DNA of 11,952 nt from Desulfobulbaceae bacterium. GTDB lineage: Bacteria; Desulfobacterota; Desulfobulbia; Desulfobulbales; Desulfurivibrionaceae. The first letter of the stretch is position 1, and each line of letters opens with the position of its first letter. Positions 5,864 through 11,952 of the stretch are shown one piece after another. Made by a program: the position numbers and the translations under genes. Location: assembly GCA_003517965.1 (NCBI GenBank), contig DOZO01000039.1:99589-111540 (forward strand). Direction: 5' to 3'. The notes under the pieces are model-generated. The model was not told the DNA's origin. It did not search any database and saw only the letters and a program-made list of their open reading frames with translations.

Positions 5864-8800
5864 ATATCCCGGCCCTCTTCATCCGCCGGCCGGTGACCAC
5901 CGTGCTGGTCATGCTGGGGATCCTGATCTTCGGGATGATGAGCTACGGGCTGTTGCCGGTAAGCGAGCTGCCCAGCGTCGATTTCCCGACCATCCAGGTC
6001 ACGGCCAACCTGCCGGGCGCCAGCCCCGAGACCATGGCCTCGGCGGTGGCCACCCCGCTGGAGAAACAGTTTTCCACCATCGCCGGCCTCGATTCCATGA
6101 CCTCCACCAGCGGCCAGGGCAGCACCAGCATCACCCTGCAGTTTACCTTGGAGCGCGACCTGGACGGCGCCGCCCTGGACGTGCAGACCGCCATCTCCAA
6201 GGCACAACGGCTTTTGCCCAACGAGATGCCGAGCCCGCCCTCCTACTCCAAGGTCAACCCGGCTGACCAGGCCGTTCTCTACCTGGCCTTGAGTTCCGCC
6301 GTCCTGCCCCTTTCCCAGGTGGACGAATACGCCCAGACCCTGATGGCCCAGCGGATCTCCATGATCAGCGGGGTGGCCCAGGTCCAGGTAAACGGCCCCC
6401 AAAAGTACGCGGTGCGGGTGCAGGTCAACCCCGAATCCCTGGCCGCCACCGGCATCGCCATCAGCGAGGTAGCCGAGGCCATCAGCCAGGGCAATGTCAA
6501 CCTGCCCACCGGCACCCTGCAGGGCAAACACCAGGCCCTCACCATCCAGGCCACCGGCCAGTTAAGCAATGCTGCCGCCTACCGGCCCCTGATCGTCGCC
6601 TACCGCAATGGCGCACCGGTTCGTCTGGACCAACTGAGCCGGGTCATCGACAGCGTCGAGACCGAAAAAACCATTAGCTGGCTCAACGACACCCGCGCCA
6701 TCGTCCTGTCCATCCAACGCCAGCCCGGCACCAACACCGTCGAGGTGGTGGACAATATCCGCAAGCTCCTGCCCAATTTTCGAGCCCAGATTCCCGCTTC
6801 GGTAAACCTCACCGTGCTCTATGACCGCTCCGAGTCGATCCGCGAATCAGTGAACGATGTCAAGTTCACTCTCTACCTCGCAGTCGTCCTGGTGGTGCTG
6901 GTGATCTTTCTCTTCCTGCGCAACCTTTCGGCCACGATCATCTCCAGTCTGGCCCTGCCCCTGTCGATCATCGGCACCTTCGCGGTCATGAAACAGCTGG
7001 GCTACTCCCTCAACAACATCTCGCTGATGGCCATCACCCTGTCGGTGGGCTTCGTGGTGGACGACGCCATCGTCATGCTGGAAAATATCGTCCGCCACAT
7101 GGAGATGGGCAAGAGCAGGCTCCAGGCTGCCCTGGAAGGCTCCAAAGAGATCGGCTTCACCATTCTCTCCATGACCCTTTCCCTAACGGCGGTTTTCATT
7201 CCCCTGCTGTTCATGGGCGGGATCATGGGCCGGCTGCTCCACGAGTTCGCGGTGACCATCAGCGTGGCCGTCCTGATCTCGGGTTTTGTCTCCCTCTCTC
7301 TAACCCCCATGCTCTGCAGCCGCTTTCTCAAGCCGCCGGGCACCTCTGAGCATGGCCGGCTCTACGCCCTTTCCGAACGCTTCTTCGACGGAATGCTTGC
7401 CGCCTATGAATGGAGCCTCAAGGAGGCGCTGCGTTTCCGCCGCGCCATGCTGATCTTCTCCATTCTGCTGATCGGAATCACCGTCTGGATGTACCGGATC
7501 GCGCCCAAGGAATTCATCCCCAACCAGGATACCAGCCGGATCTCCATCGTCACCGAGGGTGCCCAGGGAATCTCTTTCGACTCCATGGTCGAACACCAGA
7601 AAGAGGTGGCGGCCATCGTCGCCCAGGAGCCGGCGGTAAATCAGTTCATGTCCTCGGTGGGAGCGCGAAGTTCCAACCCCACCAACAATTCCGGCCGACT
7701 CTTTCTGGCGCTGAAACCTCGCGCGGAAAGGGAAAAGGGAGTGGAAGAGCTCATCCAGTCGCTGCGCAAAAAGCTGGCGACAATACCGGGGATCAAGGTC
7801 TTTTTGCAGAATCCACCGGTGATCCGCATCGGCGGTCAGGTCACCAAGAGCCTGTATCAATTCACGATTCAGGGTACCGACGGAAACGAGCTTCAGCAAT
7901 GGGCCCCGGTGATTGAGGCCAAGCTGAAGAGCCTGCCGATTTTGCAGGATGTAAACAGCGATCTGCAGATCACCAATCCCCAGGTGGTGGTGGATATTGA
8001 CCGCGACAAGGCCAGAAGCTTAGGGGTCACCCCGGAGCAGATCGAGTCTACCCTATACGATGCTTACGGCTCCCGTCAGGTTTCAACCATTTACACCGCC
8101 GCCAACCAGTATCAGGTCATCCTGGAGGTAGAGCCGCAGTTCCAGATGGTACCCGAGGCCCTGGGCAAGCTCTACATCCGTTCCTCCAGCGGTCGTTTAG
8201 TGCCCCTGGCCGCGATAACCACCCTGCACCGCAATCTCGGGCCGCTAACCGTCAACCATACTGGCCAGTTGCCTTCGGTCACTCTCTCCTTCAACCTCGA
8301 ACCGGGTATAGCACTGGGTGAGGCAGTCAACCGGATCAACGAGACGATGGCCGAACTGCGGCCGCCCGCCTCGCTGACTACCGCCTTCAAGGGCTCGGCC
8401 CAGGAATTTCAGTCCTCCACCAAGGGCATGCTCTTTCTGCTGGTCATGGCCATCCTGGTGATCTATATTGTTCTGGGCATCCTCTACGAAAGCTTCATCC
8501 ATCCGTTGACCATCCTCTCCGGGCTGCCTTCGACCGGGGTGGGAGCGCTGCTGACCCTGCTCATCTTCCGCACCAGCCTGAGCCTCTACGCCTTCGTCGG
8601 CATTATCATGCTGGTCGGCATCGTCAAGAAGAACGCGATCATGATGATCGACTTCGCCTTAAACGCCCAAAGGCAGGAGGGGAAAAGCCCGGCTGAGGCC
8701 ATTTACGAGGGCTGTGTCCTGCGTTTTCGACCAATCATGATGACTACCATGGCGGCTCTGATGGGGACTCTGCCTATCGCCCTGGGCTTCGGGGCCGGAG

Positions 8801-8979
8801 CCGAAGCGCGCCGCCCTCTGGGCCTGGCGGTAGTAGGCGGGCTGATCCTCTCCCAGTTCCTGATCCTCTACATCACCCCGGTGGTTTATCTATATCTCGA
8901 TCAGATGCAGACCTGGCTACGCCGCCGTTTTGCCGGACACAGGGGCAGCCAAGGGCCTAGGGATGAGTTGGTGAGTTGA
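5860..8979 (+). CDS. RND multidrug efflux permease, HAE1 family (MdtB/MdtC-like)
   Basis: This 1039-residue inner membrane protein is the proton-driven pump of the operon, at the normal length for the family. It has the duplicated RND architecture: TM1 (about 10-30), a large periplasmic loop, TM2-TM6, a cytoplasmic helix, TM7 (about 530-548), a second periplasmic loop and TM8-TM12. The proton-relay residues are kept: Asp401-Asp402 in GFVVDDAIVMLENI (TM4) and Lys924 in GIVKKNAIMMIDF (TM10). The N-terminus FIRRPVTTVLVMLG and the repeated GFTILSMTLSLTAVFIPL / RFRPIMMTTMAALMGTLPIA blocks are standard. Start is GTG, overlapping the adaptor stop, with GAGG (5849-5852) upstream. Only one permease is present, unlike the two-pump MdtABC system, so it probably forms a homotrimer. 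A hairpin CATTGC/GCAATG (8982-9007) lies after the stop without a T tract. Confidence 0.95.
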   Translation: MNIPALFIRRPVTTVLVMLGILIFGMMSYGLLPVSELPSVDFPTIQVTANLPGASPETMASAVATPLEKQFSTIAGLDSMTSTSGQGSTSITLQFTLERDLDGAALDVQTAISKAQRLLPNEMPSPPSYSKVNPADQAVLYLALSSAVLPLSQVDEYAQTLMAQRISMISGVAQVQVNGPQKYAVRVQVNPESLAATGIAISEVAEAISQGNVNLPTGTLQGKHQALTIQATGQLSNAAAYRPLIVAYRNGAPVRLDQLSRVIDSVETEKTISWLNDTRAIVLSIQRQPGTNTVEVVDNIRKLLPNFRAQIPASVNLTVLYDRSESIRESVNDVKFTLYLAVVLVVLVIFLFLRNLSATIISSLALPLSIIGTFAVMKQLGYSLNNISLMAITLSVGFVVDDAIVMLENIVRHMEMGKSRLQAALEGSKEIGFTILSMTLSLTAVFIPLLFMGGIMGRLLHEFAVTISVAVLISGFVSLSLTPMLCSRFLKPPGTSEHGRLYALSERFFDGMLAAYEWSLKEALRFRRAMLIFSILLIGITVWMYRIAPKEFIPNQDTSRISIVTEGAQGISFDSMVEHQKEVAAIVAQEPAVNQFMSSVGARSSNPTNNSGRLFLALKPRAEREKGVEELIQSLRKKLATIPGIKVFLQNPPVIRIGGQVTKSLYQFTIQGTDGNELQQWAPVIEAKLKSLPILQDVNSDLQITNPQVVVDIDRDKARSLGVTPEQIESTLYDAYGSRQVSTIYTAANQYQVILEVEPQFQMVPEALGKLYIRSSSGRLVPLAAITTLHRNLGPLTVNHTGQLPSVTLSFNLEPGIALGEAVNRINETMAELRPPASLTTAFKGSAQEFQSSTKGMLFLLVMAILVIYIVLGILYESFIHPLTILSGLPSTGVGALLTLLIFRTSLSLYAFVGIIMLVGIVKKNAIMMIDFALNAQRQEGKSPAEAIYEGCVLRFRPIMMTTMAALMGTLPIALGFGAGAEARRPLGLAVVGGLILSQFLILYITPVVYLYLDQMQTWLRRRFAGHRGSQGPRDELVS

Positions 8980-9199
8980 GGCATTGCAGAGGTGAGGCCG
9001 GGCAATGGGGATTGAAGATGATTGAGTCAACCGGAAAAGGTCTCGGAGAAAGGCGGTAAGGAGATAGCCGGTTTGACATCCTTCAAGTATTGACAATCTG
9101 TTAGGCCTGTGGGATGTTTCCGGTAGACATGCTTGGAGATGGTCTACGATTTTCAGAAAATAGGATGCTGGCCCTGAATCTTCCACAAGGAGATATACT

Positions 9200-9418
9200 A
9201 TGATGCCCTGGTTTTCAAATGGTCCTTTTTTCCACGGTTTTGGCGGACTGTTCATGATCCTTTTCTGGGTCATGCTCCTGCTGATCTGTATCTCCCTTGT
9301 GCGAAAAGGCGATTCCCGCGAGAAAGAAACGGCGGAGGAGATTTTGAAGAAACGCTATGCGCGGGGCGAAATTTCCCAGGAAGAGTTTGCGCGGATGAAG
9401 AAAGAGATCAGGGACTAA
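9200..9418 (+). CDS. Small SHOCT-domain membrane protein
   Basis: The 72-residue protein has one transmembrane helix (about residues 14-34), a short charged linker and a C-terminal SHOCT domain (about 45-70: AEEILKKRYARGEISQEEF followed by ARMKKEI). SHOCT is a short helical domain, often found at the end of small membrane proteins and thought to mediate oligomerisation; no enzymatic role is known. The start at 9200 has AAGGAG (9186-9191) upstream; the second ATG at 9203 is possible. It is separated from the permease by 220 bases that hold two TTGACA hexamers (9073 and 9090) without a good -10 partner. It may be a stand-alone gene or the tail of the efflux transcript. Confidence 0.85.
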   Translation: MMPWFSNGPFFHGFGGLFMILFWVMLLLICISLVRKGDSREKETAEEILKKRYARGEISQEEFARMKKEIRD

Positions 9419-9460
9419 TAATAGGAAATTATGTAGCTGCTCAATATTGTGGAGGAATAA

Positions 9461-11187
9461 ATGGCAAAGCAACAGATGGTCTCTGAGACCCGAGGGATTG
9501 GGCAGCTCCTCAATGAAAGACGCTATTTTGAGGTGCCGTCCCATCAACGAGATTTTGCTTGGCCCCTTGGGGCCGTGGAGCAGTACATAGAAGATATTGT
9601 TGGCGCAATGGCTGAATCTGACAGTGATTACTTCCTTGGGTTAATTGTCTTAGTAGACACAGAGGATGATGCTTCAAAAAGGTACGAGATTCTTGATGGC
9701 CAACAGCGCCTAGCCACAACAACGATGGTCTCGCTGCTATCCGTCAGTGGCTTCGGGATAATGGCTTGGACAATGAAGCCGCCAAAATACAAAACGATTT
9801 CATCGGTATTTCTGAGATAGGGGAAGACGAAGACGAGCCAAGAGTCATCCTTAACATAAACAATCGAGAGCTGTTCCAAGAAATCGTCGTTAACCCTTGT
9901 GCGGACAAAATACTAGAAGCAAAACTCTTAGGCGAAGGAAGGCACTCTTCAACCCGTAAGCTAATCGAAGCCGCCCTCTTCTGCCGCAAGTCCATTAACG
10001 ATCTGGCGGAGAAACAAGGTTCGGAACAGAAGACACAAGCGGGGATACTGTTTCAGCTTGCCAAATACCTCCGCGACAAGGTTCAGGTGAATTGCTTAGA
10101 CGTAAGCACTCCTGAAAATGCATACACAATATTCGAGTCACTAAATGATCGCGGGATAGATCTGTCAGTTCTAGACCTCTTGAAAAATCACCTTTTGAGG
10201 GGGGCTGGCGGCAATGAAGCGGTAATTCTAAGCAACTGGACGAAGATGGTCGCAGCACTTGGAGACAGGAAAGGCGATGATTTTTTGAAAGCCTTCTGGA
10301 CATCTCGATTCGGACGAATACAACGAGGACGACTGTTTAAAGAACTGAAGAAAAGATATGATACGAAGTCGAGCATATTGGCACTTTCCAAAGAACTGAC
10401 AAGAGTTGCCGAAGTGTTCGGAAATCTTGAAATTTCCGATAGTGACCTATGGAAGCAGTATTCACATGCCACGCAAGAGCAAGTAAAAACCCTATCATTG
10501 TTGGGGGCTAAGCAAACGCATCCCATCCTATTAGCCGCGATTGAGAAATTCAAACCAGATGAGGTCGAGAAGCTACTAAAATCTCTCGTGGTACTAATAT
10601 TACGATATCAGCTTATCGGTCGAGGTCGGACAGGAAAGCTCGAAATCCAATCTTCTTTAGTTTCCGAGGGTATTTCCACAGACAAGCATAAGTCTGCCAA
10701 ATCCGTCTGGGAACGATTGTCCATAATACTTCCCGGCGAAGATGAATTTGAAGATGATTTTTCAAGGTACGTAGAGACAAAACCAGCTCTGGCACGTTGG
10801 ATTCTCCGCGAGCTAGAGATACAGAAATGGATGAATGAAAACCCCGGCAAATCTGTCCAGACCGCTCCCATTACCGATGCGAATTTAGTCAACCTTGAAC
10901 ACATACTTCCCAAAAACCCTAATCAAGAATGGAGACATGTGCTCACGGATGACAGCGATATTGTCTCTGACTGTCTAAATCGCATCGGTAACCTATGTCT
11001 CTTGGATAAACCAAGCAATAAGGGTGAAGCCTCTGGAGGTTTCGTTAAGAAAAGTGCCAAATATGCAAAATCCGAGTTCATACTTACGAAAAAAATAGCG
11101 TGTGACTTCAAAGAATGGACTCGGGATGCGATTGATACACGGCAACAGCAACTGTCGAAGCTGGCACTGAAGAGATGGCCAGCCTGA
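9461..11187 (+). pseudogene. GmrSD-like DUF262-DUF1524 protein, split by a frameshift
   Basis: Two frames (9461-9820 and a second open to 11187) together encode one protein of about 575 residues. The first frame carries the DUF262 start: VPSHQRDFAW (25-34), YFLGLIVL, and the catalytic-type DGQQR (79-83). After TTTMV it becomes nonsense, while the frame one base back continues as LAAIRQWLRDNGLD, then FESLNDRGIDLSVLDLLKN (about 225-243) of DUF262, and a C-terminal DUF1524 nuclease domain with LEHILPKN (His near 481), NRIGNLCLLDKPSNK and YAKSEF. Loss of one base near 9730, for example a C from GTC-CTC, explains everything; there is no slippery heptamer. Relatives (GmrSD, BrxU, SspE) cut or restrict modified or foreign DNA using nucleotide. 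RBS GGAGG (9451-9455). Either a decayed defence gene or an assembly error. Confidence 0.85.
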
Positions 11188-11206
11188 TTGAAAAACCAAG
11201 GAGACA

Positions 11207-11225
11207 TTCCTGATATTTACAGGAA
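11207..11225. other. Hairpin 20 bases after the DUF1524 stop
   Basis: TTCCTG and CAGGAA form a perfect 6-bp stem with a 7-base AT-rich loop. There is no T tract after it, so termination is uncertain. It directly abuts the REP-like repeat at 11226 and may be part of the same structure. Confidence 0.35.
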
Positions 11226-11273
11226 ATTCAGGGGGTACCATACTCAATTCTTGAACAATCAGGGTCATCCCCC
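11226..11273. repeat. REP-like repeat, copy 1, with imperfect palindrome
   Basis: Bases 11226-11252 match 11756-11782 at 22 of 27 positions by eye, sharing ATT.A.GGGG, ACCATAC and AATTCTT. Bases 11231-11273 also form an imperfect palindrome: GGGGG with CCCCC, ACC with GGT, and a centre TTcTTGAAcAA. A motif of this kind (GGGG..ACCATAC..AATT) recurs, from memory, next to Y1/REP-associated transposase genes in several bacteria. No transposase is in the window. Confidence 0.55.
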
Positions 11274-11332
11274 ATATATTCCGGCGTTCTCTCGGAGTTG
11301 GTGTGGAAGATGGGAAAATAGTTCACAATCTG

Positions 11333-11369
11333 CATATTGTATGTCGGACGTGTTAGTAGCTACAATATG
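11333..11369. promoter_or_regulatory. 9-bp perfect inverted repeat upstream of the small gene
   Basis: CATATTGTA (11333-11341) and TACAATATG (11361-11369) are exact complements with a 19-base gap. The right arm contains TACAAT, a possible -10 box, with TTGTAT 18 bases upstream as a weak -35. It may be an operator over a weak promoter or a hairpin in the leader of the gene at 11400. The rest of 11274-11399 is AT-rich and shows no gene. Confidence 0.35.
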
Positions 11370-11399
11370 TAACTGGTTGATATAAATTAAAAAAATATT

Positions 11400-11621
11400 A
11401 TGGTCTTGGACATGAAGGTCCCAACAAGAAACATATTGAGAGGAATAGGGAGCATCTTGGACATAATGCCGTCCAGGCCTGCAATGGACTATTCCCGCTT
11501 CATGCCCCAAGGAACACCAGAAGAGAGAATAGCTGCATCCTGGCAACGGATAGGCGATTCTCTACAAAACGCCATGGGGCAATATGAACAACAAGCCAGC
11601 CAAGAAGAAGCAACCCGATAA
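11400..11621 (+). CDS. Small protein upstream of the DUF2335 remnant
   Basis: The open frame gives 73 residues from ATG 11400 or 69 from ATG 11412 (MKVPTRNILRGIGSILDI). Neither has a good ribosome site. The sequence is soluble and mostly helical: an RGIGSILDIMP motif, then DYSRFMPQGTPEERIAASW and a helix QRIGDSLQNAMGQYEQQ. The pattern of a GIGS-LDI head followed by TPEERI-x-x-x-W looks like a small conserved protein I have seen ahead of DUF2335 genes, but I cannot name it. Its 3' end overlaps the following truncated gene by 38 bases, which supports an old operon with that gene. Base composition after 11460 is less AT-rich than the leader. Confidence 0.5.
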   Translation: MVLDMKVPTRNILRGIGSILDIMPSRPAMDYSRFMPQGTPEERIAASWQRIGDSLQNAMGQYEQQASQEEATR

Positions 11622-11760
11622 GGCCGTTGCGGTACAGACCCAGAAGCAGGTTGTCGCCAAGTCGCTCATGGCCCTGCACCATCACTCCGGCCCACTCCCT
11701 CCCCCTGAAGTTTTCCAGAAATACGACCTAATATTGCCCGGAGCAGCCGAGCGGAATTAA
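11584..11760 (+). pseudogene. DUF2335 protein, N-terminal stub truncated at a repeat
   Basis: ATG 11584 opens a 58-residue frame with a Lys-rich start and the motif HHHSGPLPPPEVFQKYDLIL followed by PGAAER, which is the conserved N-terminal signature of DUF2335 proteins (usually well over 100 residues, with two C-terminal membrane helices). Here it ends at once with Asn and a TAA, and both the Asn codon and the TAA lie at the start of the REP-like repeat copy 2 (GGAATTAAGGGG). The normal continuation, an Ile/Met-Ala-Glu helix and the membrane helices, is not found downstream in any frame up to the next gene. The gene was therefore most likely cut by repeat insertion or by recombination at the repeat. 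Upstream spacing GGGG-c-AAT before ATG is a weak ribosome site. Confidence 0.7.
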
Positions 11761-11782
11761 GGGGCCACCATACCTAATTCTT
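11756..11782. repeat. REP-like repeat, copy 2
   Basis: This is the second copy of the repeat at 11226, same orientation, with ATTAAGGGGCCACCATACC followed by TAATTCTT. It forms the 3' border of the DUF2335 stub and supplies its stop codon. The hairpin partner of this copy is poorly kept; a weak complementary stretch (GAATTGGTA) is seen about 20 bases further on. Confidence 0.55.
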
Positions 11783-11840
11783 AGCGTCCTCACATGGATA
11801 GAATTGGTAATGCCATAATGGACATACTTCTCAAAATACC

Positions 11841-11869
11841 TTGACGATATGTAATTTACAAATTACAAT
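11841..11869 (+). promoter_or_regulatory. Promoter with palindromic operator for the toxin gene
   Basis: TTGACG (11841-11846) and TACAAT (11864-11869) are spaced by 17 bp. A perfect inverted repeat TGTAATT-TACA-AATTACA (11850-11867) fills the spacer and overlaps the -10 box, as expected for an autorepressed toxin-antitoxin operon. The predicted start of transcription, about 11876, falls on the toxin ATG at 11875. Confidence 0.65.
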
Positions 11870-11874
11870 TATCC

Positions 11875-11952
11875 ATGTTCGAAATCATCCAGAGTGCCAC
11901 CTTTGCCCGCTGGATAGCCAACCTGAAAGACCATCAGGCGAGAATGCGCATT
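11875..11952 (+). CDS. RelE/HigB-type addiction toxin, partial (cut by window end)
   Basis: Only the first 26 residues are in the window (MFEIIQSATFARWIANLKD, then HQARMRI). This matches the start of the small Gp49/HigB-like 'addiction module killer' proteins: an initial strand with Ile/Phe, F-x-x-W at 10-13, a short D/L-x-D turn and an Arg-rich helix R-x-R-I. Full-length members have about 95-100 residues and act as ribosome-dependent mRNA endonucleases of type II toxin-antitoxin systems; the antitoxin, usually an HTH protein, normally lies directly downstream, here outside the window. No Shine-Dalgarno sequence precedes the ATG. The autoregulatory palindrome upstream agrees with this assignment. 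The catalytic residues lie in the unseen part. Confidence 0.75.
   Translation, partial: MFEIIQSATFARWIANLKDHQARMRI

Noticed and set aside
5683..6531. Long open frame on the minus strand opposite the adaptor/permease junction
   Set aside because: It lies antisense to two well-supported efflux genes, has a Gly/His/Gln-rich composition typical of the reverse of GC-rich genes, and shows no family motif.
7300..7899. 199-codon minus-strand frame inside the permease gene
   Set aside because: Antisense shadow of a conserved RND gene, without ribosome site or recognisable motif.
9073..9118. Two TTGACA hexamers 17 bp apart ahead of the SHOCT gene
   Set aside because: Neither has a convincing -10 box at 16-18 bp (ATCTGT and GATGTT), so I did not call a promoter.
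11188..11385. 65-codon frame starting with TTG right after the DUF1524 stop
   Set aside because: It runs through the hairpin and the REP-like repeat, has no ribosome site at a proper distance and an unnatural residue mix; treated as non-coding.
1..11952. CRISPR array, tRNA or rRNA gene
   Set aside because: No regularly spaced repeats and no tRNA or rRNA signature stretches were seen on either strand.

Overview
The window reads as a Gram-negative chromosome segment. Two lipoprotein signal peptides, a tripartite RND efflux system and an outer membrane TolC-type protein all require an outer membrane. Gene content (YIP1-like protein, SHOCT protein, OMF-MFP-RND gene order) would fit Desulfobacterota or another proteobacterium, but nothing here fixes the taxon. 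All supported genes lie on the + strand.

Left part (1-1400): a YIP1-family membrane protein (110-640) and an unrecognised two-helix membrane protein (864-1247). Bases 1-109 may hold the 3' end of an upstream gene, since two frames are open from base 1, but neither can be preferred. A long imperfect inverted repeat (1327-1387) follows.

Accessory block (1400-3090), visibly more AT-rich than the efflux genes: a strong sigma70-type promoter covered by two kinds of palindrome drives a translationally coupled pair. The first gene encodes a ribbon-helix-helix protein with a SeqA-like N-terminus; the second encodes a 130-residue protein I do not recognise. It looks like an autoregulated two-gene module and is the best candidate here for something undescribed. 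A DUF4160-DUF2442 pair, a common but uncharacterised gene couple, comes next.

Efflux operon (3117-8979), GC-rich: outer membrane factor lipoprotein, periplasmic adaptor lipoprotein and RND permease. The three genes are joined by 4-base start/stop overlaps, so they form one translationally coupled unit for proton-driven export across both membranes. The permease keeps its TM4 Asp pair and TM10 Lys, so it looks functional.

Right part (9200-11952): a SHOCT-domain membrane protein, then a GmrSD-like DUF262-DUF1524 gene (modification-dependent restriction type) split by a single-base deletion near 9730. Next comes a 500-bp stretch bounded by two copies of a REP-like repeat. It holds a small protein gene and the N-terminal stub of a DUF2335 gene that stops inside the second repeat. 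At the right edge a RelE/HigB-type addiction toxin gene begins under a promoter with a palindromic operator and is cut by the window end. Decayed defence genes, TA-like modules and repeats around a stable efflux operon suggest an accessory region with active gene turnover.
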